This document shows positions 16,933-24,080 of a DNA stretch of 33,858 nt, one piece after another. The stretch comes from Candidatus Faecousia faecigallinarum (GTDB taxonomy: Bacteria > Bacillota > Clostridia > Oscillospirales > Oscillospiraceae). Numbering within the stretch: position 1 is the stretch's first letter; each line of letters starts with the position of its first letter. Location of the stretch: positions 1 to 33,858 of the forward strand of contig DVHJ01000025.1 of NCBI GenBank assembly GCA_018712145.1, in the 5' to 3' direction. A model generated the notes under the pieces. The model was given only the letters and a program-made list of their open reading frames with translations, ran no database searches and was not told the origin of the DNA. The position numbers and the translations under genes are program-made.

Positions 16933-17082
16933 ATGGAAAAAACCACGGATTTCCGGCTGGAGCCGGAGAAACGGCTGTGTCCGAAGTTTGATGAAACCAG
17001 CATCGCCCTGTTCCCGGTGGCCAAGCCCGGGGAAATGGGGGTGCGGGTGGTGGACAACTGCGCGGAAGAGCATATGATGTGA
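16933..17082 (+). CDS. Small 49-residue hypothetical protein
   Basis: I do not recognise this protein. It starts at ATG 16933 behind a good RBS (GGAGGG, 16920-16925), 52 nt after the DUF4279 gene, and its stop touches a strong terminator, so the context supports a real gene. The sequence is charged and soluble: MEKTTDFRLEPEKRLCPKFD at the N-terminus and VRVVDNCAEEHMM at the end, with two cysteines and no membrane segment. It could be a small partner of the DUF4279 protein; that is inference. Confidence 0.55.
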   Translation: MEKTTDFRLEPEKRLCPKFDETSIALFPVAKPGEMGVRVVDNCAEEHMM

Positions 17083-17124
17083 AAACGCCGGGGGGTATGC
17101 CCATTACCCCCGGCGTTTTCTCTT
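17081..17124 (+). terminator. Terminator after the small hypothetical gene
   Basis: A perfect 14-bp stem, GAAAACGCCGGGGG (17081-17094) with CCCCCGGCGTTTTC (17107-17120), has a 12-nt loop and is followed by TCTT. The A and T tracts at the base suggest it can work in both directions. Confidence 0.85.
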
Positions 17125-17163
17125 GCCTCATTGTGGATGTGCCGGAGGGCGGCAAGTTTAGGG

Positions 17164-17210
17164 ATGTCATTGTGAGGAGCGAAGCGACGTGGCAATCCCC
17201 GGCCCCGCAG
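17164..17210. repeat. Left-end fragment of MITE-like element
   Basis: ATGTCATTGTGAGGAGCGAAGCGACGTGGCAATCC (17164-17198), then CCCCGCAG. This is the left terminal repeat without the remaining body, lying between convergent genes. Confidence 0.75.
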
Positions 17211-17311
17211 AGACGGGTAGAAATAAGCAGGACGTAGGGCCAATTCGTGGGCGGTTGCGGGCTTGCCCCGGCAGCACCCTCTTGCACACGTAGCAACGCG
17301 ACAATCTTTTG

Positions 17312-17500
17312 CATGTCATTGCGAGGAGCGAAGCGACGTGGCAATCCGCATCCCCTGCGGCAGCACAAAGCAGAGAGCAGCGCCTAAGGCGAATACGGGG
17401 AAGTGCCACGGATTTGCCTAAAGTAGTGCCAACTGGCCAGGTTTCCATGCGGGGAGAACGGATTGCCACGCCAGTGTGCGCACTGGCTCGCAATGACATG
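17312..17500. repeat. Complete MITE-like composite element, copy 2
   Basis: 189 bp from CATGTCATTG to CAATGACATG. The left terminal hairpin is the GAGGAGCGAAGCGACG version and the right is the CCAGTGTGCGCACTGG version, the reverse of the arrangement in copy 1. The centre is more diverged (GGCGAATACG against GGATTTGCC). Confidence 0.85.
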
Positions 17501-17610
17501 CAGAAGGAAGGACGTGTACGCGGGTGCAAGGGCGCTCCTCGCAATGACATGCTGAAATTTGCAGCGTGCCAGCGCTTGCAAGGACGCAATGACATGCGAT
17601 AACTTGCGGT
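17491..17610. repeat. Array of 45-bp units
   Basis: CAATGACATG-led units begin at 17491, 17542 and 17587. The last two are 45 bp apart; the first is 51 bp away because CTCCTCG has been inserted before the second. The array runs almost to the end of the hisS gene at 17631. Confidence 0.75.
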
Positions 17611-17630
17611 GTGTCTGCGGGGTATCCGGC

Positions 17631-18989
17631 TTACCGCTCCAGGATAATGGGGCCTTGGTTTTTCTCCGCCACGCCCTGGGCAATCCGCTGGGCGGCCTCT
17701 GCCAGGCTCACCGTGACCTGCTGGCCGGTGGCCATGTCCTTCACCGCACAGCCGCCGGCGGCAATCTCATCCTCCCCCAGCACCACGGCGTAGGGGATCC
17801 CCAGTTTATCGCAGTAGCTCATCTTCTGCTTAAATTTCTTCTGTTCCAGGTAGATCTGGGTGCGGATACCCGCTTCCCGCAGGTAGGTGGCGGCGGCAAT
17901 GGCCGGGCCGGGGTCTTCCGTCATGGGCAGCACCAGGGCATCCGCCGGGGCGGTAGGCAGGGCGGGATTCAGCAGCCCCTGCTCCTGCAGCACGTAAAAC
18001 AGCCGGGTCAGGCCGATGGAAATGCCCACCCCGGGCAGCTGCCGCTGGGTATAGTAGGCGGCCAAATTGTCATACCGGCCGCCGGAGCACACCGAGCCAA
18101 TCTCCGGATGATCCAGCAGGGTGGTTTCGTACACCGTGCCGGTGTAGTAGTCCAGGCCCCGGGCAATGGTGAGATCCACGGCAAAGTTTTCCTCCGGCAC
18201 CCCAAACTGGGCCAGATATTTGGTTACCGCCTCCAGCTCCGCCAGGCCCTGGTCAAAGCCCGGGTCCCGGCCGGCAAACCCCGCCAGGGCGGAGAGCACC
18301 TGGCTGTTGCTGCCGGAGATCCCGGTGAAGTCCAGCACCTCGTCCCGCTGCCGGCGGGTGAGGCCGCAGTCCTCCTCCAGGAGTTGGCCCACCTTCTCCC
18401 GGCCGGCCTTGTCCAGCTTGTCCACGGCGTGCATAATCTCCCCGGCCTTGTCCGCCAGACCCAGCATGGCGTAAAACCCGTTGAGAATTTTCCGGTTGTT
18501 TACCCGGATCTGGAACCGGGTCAGGCCAAGGGCCCGGAAGGTGCGGTAGATGATGGCGGGAATCTCCGCTTCATTCAGAATGTCCAGCTTCCCATCGCCG
18601 ATGATGTCAATGTCCGCCTGGTAAAACTCCCGGAACCGGCCCCGCTGGGCCCGCTCTCCCCGGTAGACCTTGGCAATCTGGTACCGGCGGAAGGGGAAGG
18701 CCAGCTCCCCGGCGTGGAGGGCCACATATTTGGCCAGGGGAACGGTCAGGTCAAACCGCAAGGCCAGATCCGCATCCCCCTTGGTGAACCGGTAAATCTG
18801 CTTTTCCGTTTCGCCGCCGCCCTTGGCCAGCAGCACCTGGGCCGACTCGATGGCGGGGGTGTCCAAGGGGGCAAAGCCGTACAGGCTGTAGGTCTGCCGG
18901 AGCACGGCCATGATCCGCTCCATCTGGGCCTGGGGCCCAGGCAGCAGCTCCATGAATCCGGACAGGGTCCGGGGTTTAATACAATCCAA
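17631..18989 (-). CDS. hisS: Histidyl-tRNA synthetase
   Basis: A 452-residue class II synthetase that charges tRNA-His. Motif 2 is visible as YRGERAQRGRFREFYQ (near 108-123), and the histidine-specific motif as ARGLDYYTGTVYE (near 275-287). A C-terminal anticodon-binding domain occupies about 345-440. The start is a TTG at 18989, preceded by AAAGGA at 19005-19000; the in-frame codon one earlier is ATT, and a stop lies two codons before the TTG. It is last in a minus-strand operon behind the MinD-like and MgsA-like genes, and no T-box leader is visible. No terminator is seen; the transcript runs into repeat DNA. Confidence 0.96.
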   Translation of the reverse strand: MDCIKPRTLSGFMELLPGPQAQMERIMAVLRQTYSLYGFAPLDTPAIESAQVLLAKGGGETEKQIYRFTKGDADLALRFDLTVPLAKYVALHAGELAFPFRRYQIAKVYRGERAQRGRFREFYQADIDIIGDGKLDILNEAEIPAIIYRTFRALGLTRFQIRVNNRKILNGFYAMLGLADKAGEIMHAVDKLDKAGREKVGQLLEEDCGLTRRQRDEVLDFTGISGSNSQVLSALAGFAGRDPGFDQGLAELEAVTKYLAQFGVPEENFAVDLTIARGLDYYTGTVYETTLLDHPEIGSVCSGGRYDNLAAYYTQRQLPGVGISIGLTRLFYVLQEQGLLNPALPTAPADALVLPMTEDPGPAIAAATYLREAGIRTQIYLEQKKFKQKMSYCDKLGIPYAVVLGEDEIAAGGCAVKDMATGQQVTVSLAEAAQRIAQGVAEKNQGPIILER

Positions 18990-19055
18990 AATGGGTCAAT
19001 CCTTTCTCCATTGACAAGATTACCGGCAAGGCGGCCCCGCCAGAGAGCCGCCCCG

Positions 19056-19469
19056 CTAAATCAGCCGGCGGGTGTGGACCATCTCCCGCCAATCCAGATC
19101 CCCCCGCTGCAGGCCCAGAATCAGCATCTCCGCCGAGGCCAGGCCGGTGGCCACCGGCACGTTGTGCTTGTCGCAGAAGCGGATGGTTTCCAGCATCTGC
19201 TGGCCGTCCCAGGGGTCGATGGCGTCGGGATTGGTAAACATAATCACCAAATCAATTTCATTGTAGACAATCCGGGCGTTGATCTGCTGGTGGCCCCCCT
19301 GTTTGTGGGACAGCAGCAGGGTCACCGGCAGGCCGGTGTGGTCCGCCACCAGCCGGCCGGTGGTGGCGGTGGCATAGATATTGTGCTTGGACAGGATGCT
19401 CTTGTAGGCGGTGCAAAATTGCACCATCAGTTCCTTTCGCTTGTCGTGGGCCATAATCGCAATATTCAT
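19056..19469 (-). CDS. Methylglyoxal synthase-like protein, catalytic residues altered
   Basis: A 137-residue protein with the size and fold pattern of methylglyoxal synthase, which converts dihydroxyacetone phosphate to methylglyoxal. MNIAIMAHDKRK at the start and TTGRL at 36-40 (phosphate-binding) are kept, including H8. Elsewhere the active site is rewritten. The family's GGDQQ is GGHQQ (H60 for the catalytic Asp), the DP acid is N80, and the PHD motif is PWD (W87 for His), with Q90 for the following Asp. It is therefore unlikely to be a normal methylglyoxal synthase. The start is ATG 19469 behind GGAG. Its place beside a MinD gene matches the usual clostridial mgsA locus, so it is probably a diverged orthologue. 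A ligand-binding or other lyase role is possible. Confidence 0.75.
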   Translation of the reverse strand: MNIAIMAHDKRKELMVQFCTAYKSILSKHNIYATATTGRLVADHTGLPVTLLLSHKQGGHQQINARIVYNEIDLVIMFTNPDAIDPWDGQQMLETIRFCDKHNVPVATGLASAEMLILGLQRGDLDWREMVHTRRLI

Positions 19470-19532
19470 TATATTATCACTCCATCCGGTGTTACTTTTT
19501 CCGGTAACCGCTGAAGGCAAATCCAATCCCCG

Positions 19533-20252
19533 CTAGCGGTATTCTTTGGACAGGGGAACCGGCTGGCCCAGCAGGCGGCGGGCCATCCGGCGGAAGGCGG
19601 CGGCAGCCCCGCCCCGGGCGAAAGCGGTCAGGGGCTTGTCCGCCATGGCGGCCAGGGGGACGTTTTTGTCCTCCGGCACCAGGCCCAGCAGAGGATAGCC
19701 CACCATGTCCATCACATCGTCCACGGTCAGGCCCATGGCCCGGTAGAGCCGGGGATTCACCCGGTTGACCACCAGGCGCACGTCCGGCTTGCCCATGAGC
19801 TCCAGAATCTCCCCGGTTCTGGCCCCATCCCGCAGGGCGGCGGGGTCCGGCCCTGCCACCAGAAGCTGGCGGGAGGCCAACCCGGCGGCCAGGCGGAAGC
19901 CTTCCCCCACCCCGGCCGGGGCATCCAGGAGGCAAACATCCACCTCCTGCCGGATATTCTCCACCAGGCGGCGGGCCGCTTCCGGATCCTCCTGCCCCAC
20001 CGGCGCGGTGAAAAAGCCCAGAGTAGGGTAAAGGGGGTGCCGGGCGGCGTCCGCCAGGCGCCCGGCCTCCGTAAAGGCCAACGCCGGCACCTGGGCCATG
20101 CCCAGGGCGATATCCAAATTCCGCAGGCCCACGTCCAGATCGATGCACAGCACACGCAGGCCAAGCTCCGCCAATGCAGCGCCCAAACCGGCGCAGACTG
20201 TGGTTTTCCCGGTGCCGCCTTTGCCGGACAGCACCGCCATCACAGTGCCCAT
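19533..20252 (-). CDS. minD: MinD-like septum-site ATPase
   Basis: A 239-residue ATPase of the MinD/ParA family. The deviant Walker A motif is SGKGGTGKTT (9-18), with signature lysine K11. DLDVGLRNLDIALG follows and is diagnostic of MinD rather than chromosome-partitioning ParA. DAPAGVGEG matches Walker B. The C-terminus carries a basic amphipathic stretch, FRRMARRLLG, which could be the membrane-targeting helix. ATG 20252 has AAAGGAGGGG upstream. No minC or minE is beside it, so how it would act in division-site placement is open. The next genes are mgsA-like and hisS on the same strand. Confidence 0.82.
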   Translation of the reverse strand: MGTVMAVLSGKGGTGKTTVCAGLGAALAELGLRVLCIDLDVGLRNLDIALGMAQVPALAFTEAGRLADAARHPLYPTLGFFTAPVGQEDPEAARRLVENIRQEVDVCLLDAPAGVGEGFRLAAGLASRQLLVAGPDPAALRDGARTGEILELMGKPDVRLVVNRVNPRLYRAMGLTVDDVMDMVGYPLLGLVPEDKNVPLAAMADKPLTAFARGGAAAAFRRMARRLLGQPVPLSKEYR

Positions 20253-20280
20253 TGGCTCCCCTCCTTTCCAGAATACATTC

Positions 20281-20309
20281 ATTATACTGGAAGAATCTAG
20301 GGAATGCAA
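20281..20309 (-). promoter_or_regulatory. Sigma-A promoter of the minD-mgsA-hisS operon
   Basis: On the minus strand TTGCAT (20309-20304), a 17-nt spacer and a perfect TATAAT (20286-20281). Transcription should start near 20274, leaving a leader of about 22 nt containing AAAGGAGG. Confidence 0.75.
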
Positions 20310-20442
20310 CAGGCCAAACCGGTTTTTCTTGTGAAATTTAAGCAAATGTCCGGTGATTTTCCAGCATTTTTCCCAAAGGCTTTGTGGAATATGCCGAAAT
20401 GGACGGGAGGCGGCGGTCACAAAAAATTCACGAAATTTCCCC

Positions 20443-20493
20443 TTTACAAAGGGGCGGAAATGTGGTATCCTAAAAACGCAAATGAGAATCATT
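20443..20493 (+). promoter_or_regulatory. perR promoter with Fur/PerR-type operator
   Basis: TTTACA at 20443-20448, a 17-nt spacer and TATCCT at 20466-20471. Immediately downstream, AATGAGAATCATT (20481-20493) is a dyad resembling the TGAnAAT-n-ATT core of Fur and PerR boxes. It sits just after the predicted transcription start (about 20478), a position suited to autorepression by the encoded regulator. Confidence 0.65.
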
Positions 20494-20513
20494 CCTAAAA
20501 AGAGGTGAGTCCC

Positions 20514-20921
20514 ATGGAGCGCAAGCGCAGCAGAAAGCGGGAGGCGATTTTGGACTGTCTCCGGCAAACCGATGTTCATCCCAGCGCCGAGTGGGTCTAC
20601 CGCCGGTTGAAGCCCCGGATTCCGGATCTGTCTCTGGCAACGGTGTACCGGAATCTGGCCCTGTTCAAGCAGGAGGGCCTGATCTGCTCTCTCGGCGTGG
20701 TGCAGGGTCTGGAGCGGTTTGACGGCGATACGTCGCCTCACGTCCATTTCATCTGCACCGGCTGCGGCAGAATTCTGGACCTGCCCGGCCTCCAGCTCCC
20801 GGCGGAGCTGGCGTCGCAAGCTGTCCAGATCACCGGCGGTCAGGTTACCGGCGCTTCCCTGCGGTTTCACGGGGTGTGCCGGCACTGCGCAACCCCATCC
20901 CCCGCAGAAGCTGCGGGATAG
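20514..20921 (+). CDS. perR: PerR-like peroxide-sensing repressor (Fur family)
   Basis: A 135-residue metalloregulator. The winged-helix DNA-binding domain includes LSLATVYRNLALFKQEGLI (39-57). The structural zinc site is C81-x2-C84 and C122-x2-C125. The five PerR metal-sensing positions appear present: H22 (VHPSAEWVY), D70 (ERFD), H76 and H78 (SPHVHF) and D89 (RILDL). The Asp at the last position, where Fur has Glu, favours PerR. Two facts point the same way: a Fur/PerR-type dyad overlaps its own start site, and the next two genes encode peroxide-defence-type proteins. ATG 20514 is preceded by AGAGGTG. No gene for catalase or ahpC is nearby. Confidence 0.82.
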   Translation: MERKRSRKREAILDCLRQTDVHPSAEWVYRRLKPRIPDLSLATVYRNLALFKQEGLICSLGVVQGLERFDGDTSPHVHFICTGCGRILDLPGLQLPAELASQAVQITGGQVTGASLRFHGVCRHCATPSPAEAAG

Positions 20922-20963
20922 CAAATCTGACAAAACATTTTACACATTTGGGAGGAAAAAATC

Positions 20964-21557
20964 ATGAAGAAGTTTGTTTGCCCCGTTTGCGGTTACGTGT
21001 ATGAAGGCGAGTCCATTCCGGAGGGCTTCAAGTGCCCCGTGTGCAAGGTGGACGGCTCCAAGTTTGTGGAGCAGAAGGGCGACATGAAGCTGGCCGCCCA
21101 GCACGAGTTCGGCATCTATGACAAGACCGTGGCCAACAACCCGGACGTCTCGGATGCGGACAAGGCTTACATCCTGGAGCAGCTGAAGGCCAACTTCTCC
21201 GGCGAGTGCAGCGAAGTGGGCATGTACCTGTGCATGGCCCGGATTGCCCACCGGGAGGGCTATCCCGAAATCGGCCTGTACTGGGAGAAGGCCGCCTATG
21301 AGGAAGCCGAGCACGCCGCCAAGTTTGCCGAACTGCTGGGCAGCCATTGCGAGCCCAACATGAAGGCTGACACCAAGGCCAACCTGGCCTGGCGGGTGGA
21401 CTGCGAGTTCGGCGCTACCCAGGGCAAGGTTGATCTGGCCGCCTGCGCCAAAAAGAACGGCCTGGACGCCATCCACGACACCGTCCACGAGATGGCTCGG
21501 GACGAGGCCCGCCACGGCGTAGCCCTGAAGGGCCTGCTGGAGCGGTACTTTAAGTAA
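20964..21557 (+). CDS. Reverse rubrerythrin
   Basis: A 197-residue non-haem diiron peroxidase of anaerobes. Unlike classical rubrerythrin, the rubredoxin domain is at the N-terminus (C6-x2-C9 and C24-x2-C27). The four-helix ferritin-like domain follows, with the iron ligands expected among [10 protein letters not shown] (79-88), [12 protein letters not shown] (110-121), DCEFG (146-150) and ARDEARHG (178-185). This order defines reverse rubrerythrin, which in clostridia reduces hydrogen peroxide using NADH via other electron carriers and is repressed by PerR. The start ATG has GGGAGGAAAA upstream. It lies 42 nt after perR and 29 nt before a desulforedoxin-like gene, probably in one transcript. 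Confidence 0.93.
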   Translation: MKKFVCPVCGYVYEGESIPEGFKCPVCKVDGSKFVEQKGDMKLAAQHEFGIYDKTVANNPDVSDADKAYILEQLKANFSGECSEVGMYLCMARIAHREGYPEIGLYWEKAAYEEAEHAAKFAELLGSHCEPNMKADTKANLAWRVDCEFGATQGKVDLAACAKKNGLDAIHDTVHEMARDEARHGVALKGLLERYFK

Positions 21558-21586
21558 GAAAACCGCCGGGATAAGAGAAATCTGTC

Positions 21587-21916
21587 ATGAAAATTCGCAT
21601 CAATAAAGATATTGTGGAATTCACTCCGGAGCATGCGGCTGAGGCGGCAGAGCTGGAAGCCCTGTGGATTAAGATGGGAAACTGCATTGGCGGTACCAAG
21701 TCCCTGCAGCCCATTGGCGTGTATGTCCCCGCCCAGAATAAGACGGCCACCTTTCACATTGAGGGCTTGAGCCAGGCGGAAAAGGACGATGTGCCGGTGA
21801 TCCGGGCGCCCTATGACACGGACGTGTACTGCGTCACCTGCAACAAAACCCTGCACGTAAAAGCCGGTGAGCCGATCCCCTTTTGCTGCGGCAGACTGAT
21901 GGAGATCCTGGACTGA
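21587..21916 (+). CDS. Small desulforedoxin-like cysteine protein
   Basis: A 109-residue protein. Its C-terminal third, YCVTCNKTLHVKAGEPIPFC followed by CGRLME, carries C82-x2-C85 and the adjacent pair C100-C101. This is the pattern of the desulforedoxin Fe(Cys)4 site found at one end of some superoxide reductases. The superoxide-reductase domain itself is absent; the N-terminal 75 residues are unassigned and include an isolated C33. Its place behind reverse rubrerythrin suggests it passes electrons in peroxide or superoxide defence, which is inference. The RBS is weak, so translation may depend on coupling to the upstream gene. A zinc-ribbon role is an alternative. Confidence 0.7.
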   Translation: MKIRINKDIVEFTPEHAAEAAELEALWIKMGNCIGGTKSLQPIGVYVPAQNKTATFHIEGLSQAEKDDVPVIRAPYDTDVYCVTCNKTLHVKAGEPIPFCCGRLMEILD

Positions 21917-21928
21917 CAAAACACCCCG

Positions 21929-21955
21929 GGGGGAGCGGAGGCATTCCGCTCCCCC
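21929..21955 (+). terminator. Hairpin after the perR operon
   Basis: A perfect 11-bp stem, GGGGGAGCGGA (21929-21939) with TCCGCTCCCCC (21945-21955), starts 12 nt past the stop. There is no T-run, so it may stabilise the 3' end rather than terminate by itself. Confidence 0.5.
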
Positions 21956-21959
21956 TCGC

Positions 21960-22103
21960 GCTACCTTCCTTGCACCCGCAGACACCTGGCAAGTTTCTGC
22001 GCACCCTACGCGCCCACCTCCTTGCACCCGCTGACACGCTTCTGTCTTCAGCATGTCATTGCGAACCAGTGTCTTTCACCCGCGCACACCTGCCCACCTT
22101 CTG
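21960..22103. repeat. Inverted-orientation 45-bp-type units
   Basis: Units in the opposite orientation read CTTGCACCCGCAGACACC... and CTTGCACCCGCTGACACGC, the second leading into GCATGTCATTGCGAACCAG near 22051-22070. They are degenerate and lead into the complete element at 22104. Confidence 0.65.
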
Positions 22104-22291
22104 CATGTCATTGCGAGCCAGTGCGCACACTGGCGTGGCAATCCGTCTTCTCCACAGAGGGACTTTGCAAGTTGGTACTACTTAGGGCGAATTCGTACCC
22201 ACCTACGAATTCGCCCTAAGTACTGCTCTTTTTTACGCCCTGCCGCAGGGGTTACGGATTGCCACGTCGCTTCGCTCCTCGCAATGACATG
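22104..22291. repeat. Complete MITE-like composite element, copy 3
   Basis: 188 bp from CATGTCATTG to CAATGACATG. The left hairpin is the CCAGTGCGCACACTGG version and the right is CGTCGCTTCGCTCCTCG. The centre is the most regular in the window: TTAGGGCGAATTCGTA (from 22178) and TACGAATTCGCCCTAA form a 16-bp stem. Confidence 0.88.
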
Positions 22292-22452
22292 CAGAAACTT
22301 GCAGCGTGCCTGCGTGGGCAAGGGCGCAATGACAGGCCAAAACCTGCGCCGGTCTACGCTTGCAAGTATGTCCTGCCGGGGGAAACTTGCAGCCGCCTAC
22401 AAATTCGCTTGGGAGCACGTCTTTGTATCCGCGCACACCTGCCCACCTTCTG

Positions 22453-22639
22453 CATGTCATTGCGAGCCAGTGCGCTTAAGTGGCGTGGCAATCCGTTCTC
22501 CTTGCAGTGGGACAGAATGAAAAGCATTACTTAAGGCAAATCCGCAACCGTCTGCGAATTTGCCCTAAGTACTACCTTTTCTTACCCTTTTCTGCGGGGA
22601 TGCGGATTGCCACGTCGCTTCGCTCCTCGCAATGACATG
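22453..22639. repeat. Complete MITE-like composite element, copy 4
   Basis: 187 bp from CATGTCATTG to CAATGACATG. The left hairpin is a variant, CCAGTGCGCTTAAGTGG, of the CCAGTG version. The right is CGTCGCTTCGCTCCTCG. The central stem pairs TTAAGGCAAAT-type and ATTTGCCCTAA-type arms. Confidence 0.85.
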
Positions 22640-22764
22640 CAGAAACTTGCAGCGTGCCTGCGTGGGCAAGGGCGCAATGACAGGCAGAAACTTGCAGCGT
22701 GTCTGCGTGGGCAAGGGCGCAATGACAGGCAGAAACTTGCCGGGTGTCTGCGTTTGCCAGGGGC
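22630..22764. repeat. Three 45-bp tandem units
   Basis: CAATGACA-led units start at 22630, 22675 and 22720, exactly 45 bp apart. They read CAGAAACTTGCAGCGTG then TCTGCGTGGGCAAGGGCG with few changes. This is the most regular array in the window. The 75 bp between it and galM holds nothing I can identify. Confidence 0.85.
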
Positions 22765-22838
22765 ACTGCCGAAGTGCTGCCGGAAAGCATCCTTTTCATA
22801 CCGCACTGCCCCCTGCTCTGCCGCCCCCTTACCCCACT

Positions 22839-23867
22839 TCAGCCTTCCGGCTCCACCGAGAAGCGGAACTCCGTCACCGACTGGGCAACCTGCCCGGCAT
22901 GAACCAGGGGTTGAGGCCACTGGGGATGGTTGCAGCTGTCCGGATAAAACTGGGTCTCCAGGCAGACCCCGCTGCCCCGGCCATAGTACACCTTGCCCTG
23001 GGCGTCCAGCCCGTTGGCGCAGTACACCTGAATCCCCGGCCGGTCGGTGTGCACCGTCATCACCCGGCCGGTGGCCGGGCAGCTCAGCCGGGCCGCCGGT
23101 TCTGCAAACGGCCCCGGGGTCAGGACAAAGTTGTGGTCAATGCCCCCCTGGGGCGCCAGCAGCGGGTCGTTCTCCAGTCCCCGGCCCAGGGGCCGGGCCT
23201 GCCGGAAGTCCAGGGCAGTGCCCGCCACCGGCTGGATCCGGCCGGTGGGGATGGATTCCCCATCCACCGGGGTGAAGTACGCCGCCCGGAGCCACAGCCG
23301 CTGATCCATGGCCGCCTCCGGCTTGTCCTGGCCGGCCAGATTAAAGTAAGCGTGGTTGGTCATGTTAAACACCGTGTCCCGGTCAAACCGGCCCTGGTAA
23401 GTGATCCGCAGGGCGCTGCCCAGGGCCTGATAGGTGACCCTCACCTCTCCCCCGCCGGGGAACCCCTGATCCCCGTCCGGGGTAACCAGGGAGAAGCAAA
23501 GGGTATCCGCCGTGGCCGGCTCCACCGTCCACAGCCGGTGGTACCAGTAGTCCGGGCCGCTGTGCAGGTTGTTTCGCCCCTCGTTGGCCCCCAGGCGCAC
23601 CGCCCGGCCGGAGATGGTCATGGCTGCGCCGCCGGTGCGGTTGGCGTTCCGCCCCACCGTGGCCCCCAGGCAGCCGCCGTGGGTCAGGTAGTCCCGGACG
23701 CAGGAAAACCCCAGCACCACATCCCCCATGACCCCCTGCCGGTCCGGGACCATGAGGCGCACCAAAGTGGCGCCAAAATCGGTGACGGCGGCGGTAATTC
23801 CCCCGCCGGTGATGGTGTAAAGCCGGGCCGCCTGGCCGTTGGGTAAACTGCCAAACTGTTCTGCCAT
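22839..23867 (-). CDS. galM: Aldose 1-epimerase (mutarotase)
   Basis: A 342-residue cytoplasmic enzyme that interconverts the alpha and beta anomers of galactose, glucose and related sugars. NEGRNNLHSG carries H102, TNHAYFNLAG carries the catalytic histidine H172, and the catalytic glutamate is E304 in LETQFYPD. The length is normal for the family. ATG 23867 has AAGGAGG (23874-23880) and a near-consensus promoter upstream; longer frames run antisense through nrdD and are not credible. No other sugar gene is adjacent, so it is probably a one-gene transcript facing away from nrdD. No terminator is evident; the transcript ends in repeats. Confidence 0.94.
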   Translation of the reverse strand: MAEQFGSLPNGQAARLYTITGGGITAAVTDFGATLVRLMVPDRQGVMGDVVLGFSCVRDYLTHGGCLGATVGRNANRTGGAAMTISGRAVRLGANEGRNNLHSGPDYWYHRLWTVEPATADTLCFSLVTPDGDQGFPGGGEVRVTYQALGSALRITYQGRFDRDTVFNMTNHAYFNLAGQDKPEAAMDQRLWLRAAYFTPVDGESIPTGRIQPVAGTALDFRQARPLGRGLENDPLLAPQGGIDHNFVLTPGPFAEPAARLSCPATGRVMTVHTDRPGIQVYCANGLDAQGKVYYGRGSGVCLETQFYPDSCNHPQWPQPLVHAGQVAQSVTEFRFSVEPEG

Positions 23868-23895
23868 GGATTGATCCTCCTTGTTTTTTTGGCTT

Positions 23896-23924
23896 ATTAT
23901 ACCGCCGTTGGAGGGCAAAGGCAA
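23896..23924 (-). promoter_or_regulatory. Sigma-A promoter of galM
   Basis: On the minus strand TTGCCT (23924-23919), a 17-nt spacer and a perfect TATAAT (23901-23896). The short leader contains AAGGAGG. Confidence 0.7.
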
Positions 23925-23987
23925 GGGAAATTGCCCCGGCAATTTCCCGGGGCGGCGGGACCGCCACAAAATTTTGTGCCGGAGGTC

Positions 23988-24015
23988 TTGCATTATCCAC
24001 AAGATGTTGTATAAT
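23988..24015 (+). promoter_or_regulatory. Sigma-A promoter of nrdD
   Basis: TTGCAT at 23988-23993, a 16-nt spacer and a perfect TATAAT at 24010-24015. The spacer holds a dyad, ACAAGATGTTGT (23999-24010), which could be an operator. It does not match the usual NrdR box well enough to name. Confidence 0.7.
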
Positions 24016-24025
24016 AGACCCCGCT

Positions 24026-24047
24026 GGCCCCAGCCATGGCTGGGGCC
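24026..24047 (+). promoter_or_regulatory. 22-nt perfect palindrome in the nrdD leader
   Basis: GGCCCCAGCCA (24026-24036) is followed directly by its exact reverse complement (24037-24047). It falls just downstream of the predicted transcription start and 33 nt before the nrdD ATG. It would form a stable RNA hairpin with no T-run, or a symmetrical DNA-binding site. Confidence 0.65.
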
Positions 24048-24080
24048 TAGGTTTCGCAATGACCAGAGAGGAGAAACACC

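Noticed and set aside
18990-19055. T-box leader for hisS
   Set aside because: The gap of 66 bp is too short for a T-box, and no anti-terminator or T-box core sequence is visible.
19533-20933. A 466-codon version of the MinD-like gene
   Set aside because: The extension is antisense to perR, whereas MGTVMAVLSGKGG with AAAGGAGGGG upstream is a normal MinD start.
22630-22764. CRISPR array
   Set aside because: The 45-bp units are joined directly with no unique spacers, and no cas genes are in the window.
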